Origin: Callaeas wilsoni
Taxonomy: Eukaryota > Chordata > Aves > Passeriformes > Callaeidae
NCBI GenBank assembly: GCA_013398955.1
Contig: VWPU01011850.1
Location: 124,001 to 188,000, forward strand
Direction: 5' to 3'
DNA length: 64,000 nt
In this document: positions 1 to 14,400 of the stretch, piece after piece
How positions within the stretch are numbered: the first letter of the stretch is position 1
Layout: each line of letters starts with the position of its first letter
Program-made: the position numbers and the translations under genes
The notes under the pieces: model-generated
Seen by the model: the letters and a program-made list of their open reading frames with translations, nothing else
Databases searched by the model: none
What the model was told of the DNA's origin: nothing

Positions 1-204
1 TCCTCAAACCCTGAAGCCAAGTCAGAAACGGACCTTCAAAATAGTGCATGTTTTTGGCATTCCCCAAACTTCCATATGTGACTCCATGGATGTTAGTTGT
101 CAGATAAGAACTATTAGCTGCAAACTGCAGTAACAGCCCCAAAATGCAGAATGAAAAAGCCCCCAAGGGTTTTGCACATGACTAAAACAGATGAAGCACA
201 GAAG

Positions 205-499
205 CCAGGTGGAGGTCAGTCTCTTCTCCCAGGTGACAAGAGACAGGACAATGGAGAATGGCCTCAAGTTGCACCAGGTTTAGATCAGATATTAGGAAAA
301 ATTTCTTCACTGAAAGGCTTGTGAGGCATTGGAACAGGCTGCCCAGGGGACAGGCTGAGTCACCATCTCTAGAGGTATTTAACAGACGTGTGGATGAAGC
401 ACTGAGGGATGTGGCTTGGTGGTGGACTTGGAAGTGCTGGTTGGACCAGATGACCTTGGAGGCCTTTTCCAGCTTTAATGATTATATGATTCTCTGCTC
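205..499 (+). mobile_element. CR1 LINE, 3' fragment
   Basis: The sequence follows the CR1 3' region from cttctcccaggtgacaag through ttaggaaaaatttcttcac, gaacaggctgcccagg, gtggacttggaagtgctgg and ttttccagctttaatgatt. It ends in the tatgattct terminal motif. An 84-residue open frame here is element debris. Confidence 0.93.
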
Positions 500-2887
500 A
501 AGTATGCCATAAGCTGACTCTGTACAGAACCATGGATGCTGGAGGAGACTGCCCAGAGCTTGAACCCAAATTCCCAGCAGGACCATGACTCACAAAGCCA
601 GGACTGGACTTGTCTAAGTCTGGAGCCTCTGCACAGCACTTAACCTCTCATTCCCTGCCCTGATTCCAGCCTTAGGTCCAAGAATCACCACCACCACATT
701 CTTCTCCAAAAAGAGAAGAGCAGCAACAACCAGTACAGGAAACCAAGCACTCACCCTATAACCCAAATGATTCCTCAGCTTGCAGTCAGAATAAAAAGCT
801 TGGGCAAAATCCTTTCTTCCTCTTCACACACAGGCCATTTTTAAAGGCCTAGGAAGGTCATGCTTATATATGAATGCTGTAGAAGCAAAATGAAATAAAA
901 TGGGGCACTCAGTAATGGAGGATATTCAAATTGCAACGAGCCCAGCTCGCCTTTTGCTTGGGACCACTAAAATCTTTCAGTTTGTTTTTATTTCTAAGCA
1001 CTCGGCCTCGAAGACAGTGGAGAGACCAGCCCTTTCCCAGGGGTTCCATCTATGCCAGAGCCTGGCAGCGTTCCTCCTCCAGACCATCAGCCCTCCTACG
1101 TGATGTCTTGAGAAACAGCTGCTGTTCCACAGGACAACTCATGACCCTTCCCACACACTTTTGTGCTCTTTGCTAAAAATACCCCACAGTCCCTTTCAAC
1201 TCACGTGCCCTACAGAGGGAGGAGCCCTGCACAGGCTCCAAAGGCTCCACTCTGCAGCTGAGGCTGCTGGCCAAGCTGAGGTGGCAGCACAGTGTGTGCT
1301 TTGATGGCCAGCAGCTCAGGGATGGGCGAAGGAGGAACGCAGTAAAGCAGTCCTCCCCTTTGGTTCTTCTGCTCTCCTTCCTTTGTGCTGCTGCATTGCT
1401 TCAATCCTCTCCTCTTGGCCCTACTTATTACCCTGGCACCAAGTCCTTGGGGGTTTTCTGCTACTGGCATCACCTCCCCCTCAAGAAAAACAATTAATGG
1501 AGAAAGGAATGATCCCCTGGACTTGAAAACTTGACTAGAATAGTCTAATCTGGTTCCCTTTTTTGAGCCCAGAGGTGAAGGAAAGTGCTGTGGGTATAAG
1601 ATGTTTAGTAAAGTACCAATGAAAGCACCAAGGGCCATGGATTTACAGTCTTTGGGAGAACACCTGGGGTTTTCTCAGGCTTCCTCGGTGGGTGCTGGTG
1701 CTTGGAAAGCAGCTGGTTACAGGAGACTGGACATGGTGCGCACACATCTGCAAAAATGTGGAAATTCAAAGACAATGCATGTAGAAGGTAGATGCTTTTC
1801 CACCCCTTGGAGAAGGAAGGGCAGCTGAGTTACCCTTATCCCCATCCCCGACAAGTTAAAGAACAGATCAGCTCCTTACAGGGGCAGAGGGAATTGGGAA
1901 AACTTCCGGGAGAGAAAAGCAATAAAGCTCAGTGAAGCAGGCTGGGTCCGAGGCCTTGTAAAGAGTGACTCAGCCAGTGCCTCGCAGCTCTGGCTAAGAC
2001 TCCTTGCCATAAAGAGCTCCAAAGCAGAGGTGCTGAGTGATTGCTTTATTGTTCCTTACAAACCTTGCTGTGAAATCCCTGTAAATATGTTTATGAGCTT
2101 GTTGGGGCGGCTTCCCCGCTGCTGGCAGTACTGTAAATAAACATGTGTGCCTTTGATTCACGGAAGTTCGTCTTCTGGACCCCATTATGGGCCCTGGCTC
2201 CGCTTCCAGCTCAGATGTGGGGCCCCTCCTGCCCCAGCTCACAAGGAGCACGACATTTCTGCTCTCCAGTGAATAACTGGAAGGATCAGTGCACATGTTT
2301 AGCATTATACACATCCCCATGTGGCAGCCTTGCTTGCATCCCCCTCCCTTCTCTTCCCCCAGCAGAGCTCTGTGAACATCACCAGCTCCAAAAGAGCAGC
2401 CTGTGGAAAGGCCACCATGCCTGGGGGCAGCTTCCATCCACCGTCCTCCTTCCTCCCACACCTCAAGGACATTTGCATATGACCCTCTGAGCTTGGGTGG
2501 GCAAAGCAAGTTTTGGGTGATGCTGCCTGCATCCAAGAGAGATGTTTACAAGCATGGGGTGCATCTACATTTGAGGGCAGCCTCAAAAAACTCTACATAT
2601 TTTGGCTTCCACCCTGCAGCGTGCAGGAGCAACCTGTGCAAATACCATGTTGACCAAGGTATTTGCAGTGAGCCCAGCTGAAAAATCTGCCACCCTGTGC
2701 TATTTGCCCTGTCCTGCACAGCCAAGCTGCCTCAGTGCCATCACAGCCTTGTGTTCAAAGCAAGCTGAATTCACTGCTGTTTCACCCTAAAAGCCAGCAT
2801 TTTGTGATGCTAGGAATGTTCATGCACTGCCAGGTGAGTGGTCAAGGTGTCTGTGCAAAGGGGATTCAACACAGGGAGGGACAAATC
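500..2887. other. No gene recognised
   Basis: This stretch has several chance open frames up to 180 codons on both strands, but none has protein-like composition, recognisable motifs or good splice context. No repeat family is recognisable. Confidence 0.6.
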
Positions 2888-3120
2888 GTAGAACCATAGA
2901 AAGGTTTGGGTTGGAAGGGACCTCAAAGATCACCTCGTTCTAACTCCCTGCCATGGGCAGGGACACCTTCCACTATCCCAGGTTGCTCCAAGGCCCATTC
3001 AATCTGGCCTTGAATAATTCCAGGAATGGGGCATCCACAACTTCTCGAGGCAACCTGTGCCAGTGCCTCACCACCCTCACAAGGAAGAATTTCTTCCTAA
3101 TATCCAAGGAATCCTCTGCA
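2888..3120 (-). mobile_element. CR1 LINE, 3' fragment
   Basis: On the plus strand this reads tagaaccatagaaaggtttggg, ggaagggacctcaaagatcac, ccatgggcagggacacc, aggttgctccaaggcccat and aagaatttcttcctaatatcc, which is the reverse complement of the CR1 3' end. Confidence 0.93.
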
Positions 3121-4202
3121 GCCATCCCGACGCAAGCTGTCCAGCTCTAAGAGAAAGGTTCTCCAAATCTCAACACAAAACCAAAGGCAGATCATTTTTA
3201 CACAGTCGTCAGCTCCCTGCAGTTCCAGTGTGTCCACGTGAACACATGATCCCTGCACACTGGACATACACATGAACTTCAGTGAAACCTCCCCTTTGCC
3301 TTCCAGGCATCCTCCTGTCTCCAAAGCAAACCCCAATATCAAGCAGTGTGGCATTAAATGTGGACTCCTAACCACAATATAAAAAAACCCCCAAAACTTA
3401 AGCTGAAGAAAACATCTCAGAAATTCACCAGCAGCAAAGGGAGATTTTATCAGTTTCTTTGCTTCCACCCACTCTCCTACTATGGAGTTAAAATATGGGA
3501 TTGGTCCAGGAAACAATCTACATCAAAATAAAAGAACCAGGATATTTGCCCATCAATATAAACTGAACGAGACACACACCAAACATCACAAAGAATCCCA
3601 TGAGCAAAGAAACATTTTGTGCACTCAGCAAGCAAAAAGCTCCTATTTTGTGTAATGCCTTGCAGCTGAACTGTGATCTGAAATGTTTGAAACATAACTT
3701 AATAAATTGTGGTAGGCATAGACAGGAGACTAGAGAAATACTTCTTAGCTGGCTTTGGAAGTGAAACAGAACCAATGCTGCAGGACAGCAGCTCCAGAGG
3801 ACCAAGCACTGAACAGAAGTTTCTTGCAGGGGGGAAAAAAAGGACCTGTTTGTAAGCAGGGACCATGAGATGGTTTAGTGCTATAAGAGGCTGAAGCCAA
3901 GCAGGGGAGAAAGGTTTAGGCTGATCTGCACCTGTGTGTCAGCACTGCTGTATCTGAGTGCCTGTGGCATCGGGTTTGTGTACACAAATTGGGACTTAAC
4001 CAAACAGCAAGGAGTGACCCTGCAGCTGGGGCACTGGGCCAGGGCTCTGTAGGTTAGCTCAGGTCAGGGTGTATTTCAGCATGTTGTTTTCTATAAGACG
4101 CAGGCACTGAATTTCCACACATATCAGTGGGAATCAGGTTTGCAAGCAGGAATGTGGGTCTCTGGTTTTCTGAGTCCTCCCAGTCCCTTGGGTCCTATGT
4201 AT
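3121..4202. other. No gene recognised
   Basis: Between two minus-strand CR1 copies; no recognisable exon, RNA gene or additional repeat. Open frames of 70-140 codons on the minus strand lack any known motif. Confidence 0.6.
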
Positions 4203-4815
4203 TCATAGAATCACAGAATGGTTTGGGTTGGAAGACACCTTAAAGATCATCTAATTCCAACCCCTCAGGTTACTCAGAGCCCCTTCCAACCCAGCCTTGA
4301 ACTCCTTCAGAAATGAGGCATCCACAGCTTCTCTGGGCAACCTGTCCTCGCCACCCTCACAGGGAACAATTTTTTCCTAATATCCAATCTAAACCTGATC
4401 TCTGTCAGTTTGAAGCCATTTCCCCTTGTCCTATCACTCCAGGCCCTTGTAAATAGTCTGTCTCCTTCTTTCTTGTCAGCTCCTTTCAGGTACTGGAAGG
4501 CTGCAATTTGGTCACCTGAAACCTTTTTTTTCCAGGCTGAATAATCCCGGTTCTCCGAGCCTTTCTTCACAGACGAGGTGTTTCATCCATCCAATCATCT
4601 TCCCTCACAGAGCTGTCCTGCCTTTGGCCTCGCTCCAATAGGTCCATGTCCTTCCTGCGCTGGGGACCCCAGAGCTGACGCAGCACTGCAGGTGGGGTCT
4701 CAGCAGAGCAGAGGGACAGATTAACCCCCTCACCCGCTGCCCACCTGCTTTGGATGCAGCCCAGGACACAGTTGGCTTTCATCTTGTGGGTCTCCCTTCC
4801 CTGTCTATAGGGTAG
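4203..4815 (-). mobile_element. CR1 LINE, longer 3' fragment
   Basis: This begins on the plus strand with tcatagaatcacagaatgg and continues through the usual CR1 blocks to ctttcaggtactggaaggctgc, ggctgaataatcccggttctc, ccaatagg, ggggaccccagag and ggatgcagcccaggacac. That covers roughly 600 bases of 3' UTR and the end of ORF2. Confidence 0.95.
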
Positions 4816-7800
4816 GAACAAAAGTCCCAGTTCTCCTGCCTGCCTTGGATATTTAGATTGCTGCTGGAGCTGAGTTGAGACTGTCTCCCACTACAGGGTC
4901 CTATTAAGTTGCAGGACAAACTGAGAGCCCAGGAGTGTTGTGACAAACTCTCTCATAGCTGCCAGACCCTTTCTTTGCCCAGGAAGGGAAAAAGCTAATC
5001 AGGACACCAGTCTGGCACCAGGACAAGCTGAATCTCATTTGGACCACCTACACATTGTGAGGATAAGGAAACTGTCTCCAATTATATTCTGAAAAAGAGT
5101 CAGAAGAAACCTCTCAACAAACCTCCTTAATTTCTGCCTCTGCAAAAATATCCATTTTCTTCCTCTTCTTTTTTTCCTTTTTTTGTTAATCTACATTTTC
5201 TATTTGTGGTTTTCAACTAAACCTCAAGCCTAATGAAGCAAGATGAGTGATGAAGAGGTCTGGTGCTTGATGATTTCGTTTAATGGTTTGACCATGAGGT
5301 CTCAGTCTGGTATCTACAACACAAAGGTTCCCACCAATTCCCAGCTATCTGTGAGAACTTCAAGGGAGGAATAGAGCAAGAGGGGAACTCTCAAGTGAAA
5401 GAAAAAGCTAATGGGGCATTTCTGAGATATGTCTGCAGGGACATCCCATGGAACCAGCAGGATTTGTCAGTCTGGCAATTTGCAGTGACAATGAACATTT
5501 TTCCAAAATAGATATCCAGAATATTTTTCCTGATATGTTAGTTTCTTGCATTTGTGGTTCAGCCTGCCTCCAAACACTCACATTTTTTGGAGAAACTGAC
5601 ATCTTACTCTGAACTCTCTGTTATAGTCCCATCCTTAATTTCAGCTTCCAGTTATCTGGACTATGTGATTTCAGTGAAAGGGAAATTAGGAGCATTTCCT
5701 TCTCCCGGCATGTGGTTGCCAATTGATCCCAGAAACAATTCAGATTTACTGTTCCCATTTGATGGCTCATGGGAAAGGAATTGGCTCCCCAGCAATAAGT
5801 CAAAGATGGGAAGAGACAGTAGCTTGAGCAGTGTGACTGATGGCCACAGACAGAAATACTTTCTTCACTGCTTTGCAGCTCAATTGCTGCACCTTAGACC
5901 TTAAACCAACATATGGTGAGTGACCTTCAGATGCTGATCTGGAGCTTCACCTTTCATCTCCCTCCACTGCGCAAGTTTTCCTCTCTCTATTCTCATCCAA
6001 GCCATTGCAAATATTCTTTTCTTTTTTGCCTCCCTTTGCTTTGGCTCAGCCAGGGCCTGAAGACTCAGGACAGGAATCATTCGGTGTAACTCTACACCCT
6101 GTGTTGTGGAGATAGTCAAGTGAATGATCCGGTGGCTCCTTCTGGCTTGAAAGTCTCTTCAGACTAAATTCATAATAGTAATGCTAATACAGACATTTTG
6201 CAGATGCTTATTTCAGGACATGGAATGTTTGTGATTCATTTTGTTTGGTGTCCCAGAATATTTCAGTTCCCAAACCAGCACTGACAACCATGTTTGTTAA
6301 TTTATCAGCACTTAATTCAGTTCTAAACAAACTTAGAAATTCTTGTCCATTTTATTTTAGTATGTATTATTCATGCAGGCCCCAGAAACGGGAGTTTTGG
6401 GCAAGCCCATTGCATTATTTAGCATGTCTGGACGTTTGCTTTTAAATAAATTGTTTACAGCACATTAGGTAGTGAGGAAACTTTTAGTCTTTCTCCCTTA
6501 GTCTACAGGACTTGAGTGTCAAAAGAAGCCAGATCCACACTTCCAGCCAATATGAAATTTGCCTCAGAATTCCATAAATCAGATAGCTTCTCCAGCTACG
6601 CAAAACATTTCGTCATGATGTTAAGCTCTTGCAAATGTCTGTTCCAGAAGATGACCATCCAGAATCAGACCATAGCCCGGGTTTGAGTGTCTGTTCACAG
6701 ATCAACAGGATTATGTGCCTTTCAGGATTTGTCCTGATTGTAAAATGAAAGCTTGAAGCAAGTTATGAATTCACGTGATTCACAGCTCCTTTAAGTTGAG
6801 GTGATTCATCCCCCTTCCACCAAAAACATGTCCAAAGGATCAGGTGCCAGGCCATCCTCATTACTGAACACAAAATCAACCCCAAAAAAGAGAGAGCATG
6901 GAAGGAGAGAGAAAGAGAAATGTCCCTTTAATCCAAACACTGCTTTGTGCCTCAATCCAGATGCTTAAAAGATTTAACAAGGGGAGAGCTGCCATGTAGC
7001 CTGCACATATGTGCTGCAGAACAGTTAATGTGCCCTAAAGTTTGATAATCTGAATGAAAGTGGATTTGAGAAATTGATTTGGATTAACATGATCTGCTTT
7101 ATAGTGAAAAGATTTTGAATCCTCAACAAGGAGCTTAGCCACGATTAACTGATTTAAACACTTTCACAGCTAAATGTGTTCCCAATGGCCCAAGCAGTCG
7201 GAGCTTTACCCTTTGGGGATTAAGCTAAACCTCATCTAGTGGTTCTCCTACCCTTCTCCTCCACGTCTGCTTATTCTGCAGACAGCTCCTCGTGGTATCA
7301 CTCCTGTCCTTCCTTTCATTGTAAAGGGCCAGAGAAACCAAGACCTGGGAATTTCTCCCCATTAATTCCCATCTGTTTGTGGTTTCCTCCCCTCATTGTC
7401 TGGTGGCAAAAGAGATGATTTGAGTCACACTCAATTTGCCACGTCGCTGAAGAATCCCAGCGATGGAGAGTCACCCAAGCAGCTGCTGCCTTAGACTGAC
7501 GTGCAATCCTTCCAAGGGAAGCGGGTCTGGCTCCACCTCTCTCTTTAGAGATTCCCCAGTAATAGGAATTAGTGCTTCAGTTATATCTGAGCATCTAGAG
7601 CAGTTCTGCTGCCCTCTCCTTGCCTCTGGACCTGTCAGGACTCATTCTCTGTCTTAATGATCTCAATGAAACGAGGACACGGGCCTCAGCAGTGCCACTC
7701 AGCCATCCACAGGGCTGGATTATTCGCATCCCCCTTGGCACGGGTGAGACCTGGGCCGGTTTCAGGGCACAGGCACGAGACCCAGGTTAGCACAGGGAGC

Positions 7801-10800
7801 AGCAGGTGATTGCAGCAGGTGATGGCAGTAGCCATCCTAGTTTGGGGGTTAGAGGGATTAATACAAATTTAAATGGCACAAATTGGCCTCAGAGCCAAAA
7901 GCAGCTCCTCCCCCATTTTATTTGCTGCTGTGAATGGAACTGCTAAGGTCAAACTAAGGATACAAGAGTATCGGGCAAGGAGATTCCCCTCTCTGTCAGA
8001 CACGAGGAGAGGATCTGACTGTAAAACTCATTTTACTCCATCAGTTGCAGCCCATGTCTGTTGTCTAGGGGTGAGGAAGACGGCTACTTTTTCACAGGTA
8101 CCTCAGGAAAAGTTAACACTGAGAGCTGAGGAGTCCTCCAAAGGTGAAATATTTTCTGCCCATTAGATAAAATTAACTATGAAATTCCAGTGCCAGAGCT
8201 CATCAGAAATAATCCATTTTTTCCCATAACTTTTTTTTTTAATAAAGTACTATGATTTTTTTAATCTCCACAGGAATGTTCTAGGGTTTTGTTTTGTCTT
8301 GTTTTGTTTCTTTCCCAAAGGAGGGGAAGATCTGTTTTCAGGAATAAAAGCACCTGGAAATAAAATGCATGATTTATACAAGACCTTAAAAAATTTATTC
8401 TTAGGCTCTCTGCATTTCTTGAGGCTTACTGGTGAACACTGGCATTTTGTGACCAGATGCAACCTATTACAAGGCAGATGTCTAACCTTAAACTGCTTCT
8501 CAGCAGACATGCAAGCTGTGCTTTCTCATCCAGACAGTTTTGCCTTAAATCTTTTTTTAAATGCTCTACTGGGTTTTTTTGTGTTTTTATTATTTTCTTG
8601 CAGCTTTTATTAGTTGTTTTTAAATTAAAACCAACAAACAAGCAAACAAGAAAAAAAAACAAACCCCAACCTCTTTTAGAAACAAAATCATAAAAGATGA
8701 ACCAAAACAAGGTGATGTGAAGAAAACACAGCCTGAGCCTCTCCAGCAGGATTAAGCTGCCCTTAGCACTAAATGGCAAAATCTTGCTCCAAAAGCCCAG
8801 GCAATATGAGATACAGAGAAACTCAAATCTAATTAGAAACATAGCTTCATTTAGTCAGAGTTAATTATATCACTTCTGTAGAAACTCTATGTTGCTACAC
8901 CAGCCTGGTGATTCTGTGCAACATTTACAAAGTTTTTCTGTCTTTTATTTGCTAAAATATTAATGCAAATGCAATATTTGCCAAAGGCATTGGATTCAGT
9001 ATCCTCTGGGGTAACACACTACAAAATGTGATGTAAAGGAGGCAAGAGCTGCAGGGAGAAGTACGTTCCTACCCTGAACATGTAACTCTGCTCGTCCTCA
9101 GGATGCCCTGGGGCTCTCTCTGAACCACCTCCATCCAAAGTTCTCCAGAGCCTCAGGTTTCTCTTCACTGACCCTAAGCAAAAGTGCTGAGACATTGCAC
9201 TGCCTTCCTGTACTTGGATCAGGGAAAAACCAGACCTTGAAGGGCTTGATGGTGCCAAGAAAAGTCTTCAGAGGATAATTAATCTATTCTGCCTTGGATA
9301 CCTACCTTAGGATGAGCTGAATCGCCTTTCAGAGGTTCTGCTACACTAGGACAAAAATCTAAAGACCATATAGTGCCTCCTGTTCTCCCAAAACAAGCAC
9401 ATGTGACCACCTCTGCCCAGACCATGGTGCAAGATCAGAGGACGCCGCAGGGAAAGGACCACAGCAACGAACTTTTCCTGACTCTGAGTCTTTGCAAGAT
9501 GGTGCCAAGCTTCATATGGTTCATATGGCACCAAACATAAGTCAGACAATCAGACAGTCCTCAGAGTATAAAAATATCTTTTGAACATGGAGTCCTAGAG
9601 CAGGTAAGCGATGAGGAGGCGATGCTGCAGATGGATACTTTGTTAGAGACCTAGACACCTACTCAGGGCTGTGAATTTACCTAGATTATACATTAGCTAA
9701 GAGCTGGGTATTGCAATGCCTAAAACATATTATGGCCACATGTTCTAGACCCTTCACAAGAGGAGAGTGGTAAAAATAATGAAAAACTTTCCAACATGCT
9801 GCTACAAGCCAAAGCTTCATCTGTCTGAACAGTTACAGACCGAGAGTAACTCTCTGGTAAAGTATTTTCCCTGTACCAGCTCAATTTCAAGGTTATTATT
9901 CAGAGCACTTCACTTCCTTCAGCCTAAACAAAAGCACTGATCACTTTAAGTAGTGCCCATGACTCCCTGGTTCTGTTTTTACACTTCTGTCTTTAAGAGA
10001 TTTTTTTTCCCTTAAGGCTCAAGATGAGCATTATAAATTGCTTGCTACACACAGGGAAATGACACTAAGTTGTGTACATGGCTTTGCCTTTGGAAAATTT
10101 GGAAGAGAGTTTATGAGAAAACTCAGGAAAACAGCCTATTCAATGATGGCCGTGACATGTTTTTCTGCTTATGATTAACACCGGAGAGCTGACATTGCTT
10201 AGCTCAAATGGTGTTTCCAGCATAGATCTGGGCAGGGTCCAAAGCTTCTTTTTGTTAATTTGTCAGAGTGGATTAATTTTTCAGCAGCCCATTACTTGAA
10301 TGCAGCCTGCCCAGCTTCAGGCTTCTTTGTGAGAAGCCAGTGATACTGAGCTGACAGCAGTCGTGGGCAGATAGACAGAGCCCAGATGTGGCACAGAGCT
10401 GCAGGAACCTTTTGAGAACATCTGGAGATCAGCTTGCTGCTCATGAGTAAGATTCAAAGGATGTATCTCAGACAGAGCCTACCTACTTCCACAACCAAGC
10501 AACCACTTCCCAAACAAATCAGTGCCAGAATCACAACTGCTGGTTCTTGGAAATTATCTGCCCTTGACTTGCAGCCCTAATGGAACACCCAAAAAGACAA
10601 TATGCAGCACAAATGTTAATCAAGCACTGGATACCAAGCCTGAAATGTTTCACTAAACAGGCTCCTGTTTAGCACTGACTCTCACTTAACACCAGTAAGA
10701 ATTTCTATTGAGGATCAAGTCCCAGGAACCCCAGACAAACAAGGAGAAGCTTCATCAAATCCAAACTTTTCATCATTGGGATAGTGAAGGACAGAGGTAT

Positions 10801-11345
10801 CAGACAAATGGTTGTGAGGAGCAGGTCTAAGACCTTTTCAAGCAGACACATACTGTCTCACCCCATGCTCTGAATTAACCATCTCTGTCCCAAAATGCAG
10901 AACTGTAGCACAAAAGCATCAAGTTGCTGTCTCTGCATGACTTTTTATCTCTAGGACAGCACAGAAGAAAGAATCTCAGTATAGCACAGACCCCAGATAA
11001 AAGGTGTGAGAAGCTGTGTTTGTCTGTCCAACACTCTTTATTTCCAGCCAGACAAAGGTTGCTGTAGCAGAGACACTGTCCCCCAGTCCAATACACTTCC
11101 ACGGGGTGTTAGAGGTCAGAGGTTAAAGCCACAGGTCAGTCTATTCATAATTCTGTACATGAGGTCAATGAGAAAACTAGGTCTAATTCAGACATAAAGG
11201 TGGGCTCCTTTTCAGCAAAACCAGAACACTGCACATTTCACTCCTGCAGATTCAGTAATTGCAGTGGAGGTTTTGCTGATTTCATTGATGCATTTATTGA
11301 CCACTTTCTCTTGTACAACCTAAATCATCTACTGAAGCCAGTGCT
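4816..11345. other. 6.5 kb without recognised gene or transposon
   Basis: Low-CpG, AT-leaning DNA with only chance open frames. The stretch around 6.95-7.2 kb is rich in TAAT and GATTA cores and could be non-coding regulatory DNA, but nothing in the sequence alone proves it. No CR1 copy is recognisable in the interval. Confidence 0.55.
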
Positions 11346-11458
11346 TAGATGTGGCACTTAAGGACATGGTTTAGTGGTGGAATTGACAATGCTGGGCTAA
11401 TGGCCAGACTCAATGGTTTAAGACATCTTTTCCAGCATTAATAATCTTATGATTCTCT
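11346..11458 (+). mobile_element. CR1 LINE, short 3' end
   Basis: The block agatgtggcacttaaggac, atggtttagtggtgga, gacaatgctgggctaatgg and cttttccagcattaat, ending with cttatgattctc, is the terminal 110 bases of CR1. Confidence 0.88.
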
Positions 11459-14400
11459 TGCATCCTGTAACAGATCAGTGTAGAAGCTTCTCTGTAGTTC
11501 ATTTGCTTTTAATTAATGAATTCTTAGCACGGGACCCTCTTAACCTCTTATGTATACATTCACAAAACAGATGAAACATCAATCACTAAAAATAATGTGA
11601 TGGAAAAAAGCAGCATGAAGTGAAATTCAGGCCCTTTGCCATCTGTTCTCCTAGTTGTTCTCTATTCAAAAAGAAAGATCTACAGCACACTCATCTGTTT
11701 TACCTGAATAAAGAAGCTCTTACATAAATCAACATGGATGTTGGGTGGGTTGTCTGAAATTCATGAGCAAATGACAATGACAATTGAATGAAAAATAACA
11801 AAGGAATCATTGGGAAAACTGCAATATTAAGCATGATGGAACAGCTTGCAGAGACTATCAATAAAGCCCTGATTTGGATGTATCTTTTTTTTTTTTTTTA
11901 ATAAATGCAGGGTTGCATTCTCAAAAGCTTCAGCTTTATATGGCCAAAACCAGCTCCTTACAAACCTCAGCAGTCTTTGAGAGGAGAGTTGTTTGCTGCT
12001 GCCCCAAGGGATGCTGAGGTACAGGGTCCTGTTCCACCAGAACTCCCCATCCCAAAGTAACTGTTGCTGTTGAGTTTTGGTAATAAACTCTTAACTTGTT
12101 AAACTTCGCAGCTTCACAGTGCTGAATACAAAATCCCTCAGCACAATTCATGTGGAAGGGCAAAAAATCCTACAAATTCTTTGAGGTGGACCCTCAAAAA
12201 GTAAAATTAAATTCTTATTGTGGTTGAGTACACAGTGCCCATTTTCTAGACGAGTGCCTGATCATGACAATAGAGGACTGGGTATCGCTCAGTTTTGTGT
12301 GTTTCTGTGTTCTTATGTGTGCATGAGCATGCATTTTAATGTGCTTACAGTTCTCCAGCTGAAGTTTTGCTTTCTGCATAGGAGAACAGAGTGCTCCCTG
12401 CAACAGAAACCAGGAGAGATCTCTAAAATGTTTCCAAGTTCTGTGAGAGAAATGTGAGAATGAACAGTTATAGCAAGAGTTGAGTTGTGGTCTTCAGACC
12501 CATACGACTTCAATATTAATAAATCACCTCATCTCTCACTCAGAAAAGGAAGAGCAGCAGCAAAGGTTGGCTTCTGTCTGAGGTGCTGAGCCTTTCAGTG
12601 ATACAAAGATTAATGTGCACAAAGGCAGAAGGAGTAACCTCTGCAGTGGCAGTCAAGGTGAGGACTTTAGATATAAACGACACCAAAAACTTTGCTAATT
12701 CTCAGATCCTTCTAACATAAGTCACAAAATAATTTGTAGGCTGAAAAATCACAGACACTCATTATTTTCAGGGCATGGTGAGCAGTTGCACCATGCACTG
12801 TGTCATATTTAGAAAGCATCTTTGCCCAATGACTGCTCAAAATACACACCACCATCAAGTTATTTTGCCTCTGCTCTTATGAGGCAGTGAAGGACAACGT
12901 GCCCTTTGAAATATAATGAATACAGTGATAGAAGGTCAGCAAGGAAATTATGGCCGTTTTATGAATAAAACCAAAGAAAAAATACAACACTAGAACCACA
13001 TGACATGGAATCAAGGTTGAAAGATTAAAAAATTCACAACCAAGGCAATCTTGTACTTAGAAGTCTGCAATTATAAATCACATTGCAAAGGTTCCTCTCT
13101 CAGAGGACATAGTTGGTTTTGAGACAAATGACTCTAAAGCAATATTCACAGACCTGCACTGAGCTAATCAGTGCAAGTCACTTCCCTGGACCTTGAGCCC
13201 ATCAATATTTCATACATTCAAATGGAAGTTCTACCAGCTTTTATGACTGTTTTGCCCTAAGTAGTTTTATTTTACACAAGCATGCACCCTTGCTTCTGTT
13301 ATTTCCATAGTATCAGCAATAAATTCAGAACCCTGCTTAGAAATCAAAAATATCATTCTTCCGCATCATCAATACATTCAGGAAATATCTCACAATTATC
13401 AGGAGGGGAATTTGGTTAAAGTCTTCTTGAAATACCTTGAGATTTCCTCCACTCTGAGCAGTAGATAGTGCTTTTCCACCCAAACATAGTTAGGAAAAAC
13501 ATCTTGATGAAACATATTGAGGCCATGTCGCCATGACCCTAACAGGACCTGTCTTAAACCTTATGGTTGCTCCACTCCACAGACTTTAATCTAAGTGTCT
13601 CATTACTCTCTGGTATTTAGACATTCCTGTAGCCTGGACATCTAAAGGAGTGCTGTGAAACCAGGGAGATCTGAGCCAGGCCCTTTGCTTCATTCAGTGG
13701 TTGACCAGACTAAGAGCAGAGCTACAGCCCAGATCTACCTTCTCCCAGGCACGTGCCCCAACACCTGTGTCACTTTGAACGAGCACGTCTGCAATGCACT
13801 GGCCACACAGTGAACACACTCAGGGCAGCAGATCTCGTAGGGCATTTAGACACAAAGAATTTCTCCAGTTATTCACAGTGTCGAGTCTTAAATATCCAAT
13901 ATTGGCCATAGCTATACACTAAAAAGAGGTGTAAGCACTTCTGAAGGAAGGTTGAGAACCATAAACAGGGGATTCAAGGTGCACTGATCCACTTCCCACC
14001 TACATGCCAAAGTTGCCTGACATTTGTTATCCCCCTGCACACCTGAATTCCCTTTCTCTATGCTTTTACATTTGTCTCATCTGCTCAGCTAGGCAGATAT
14101 GCAAAGGTGGTCAGTCTCTTCGGGTGGTGGCCAAGGACTAGACACAACAGCATTTCATGATGCCACACTCAAACAAAGCTGCAGAGATTGGTTTTTTTCC
14201 CTGTTTTTTCCCCCCAGCTCTGAGATGGGCAGAACAACACCCTGCTGTCCTCTCAGGCATGTTGGGAATGTTCTCTTTGCAAAGCACCCCAACACTCCCA
14301 TGACCCTGCCAAGGGGAAGGAGGAGTCATTGCAGCCATGATACAGTTTGATAGGGAGCTGGCAGTCAGCTCTAGAAAATGAAGCCTGAGGGAGCAGTATC

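Noticed and set aside
258..512. 84-codon plus-strand frame with [14 protein letters not shown]
   Set aside because: This is the translated CR1 3' region, the same peptide-like pattern that recurs in the copies at 55.7 and 59.5 kb; it is not a gene.
1210..2586. Minus-strand open frames of 142 and 180 codons
   Set aside because: Low-complexity composition, no domain, overlapping open frames on the other strand and no splice or promoter context.
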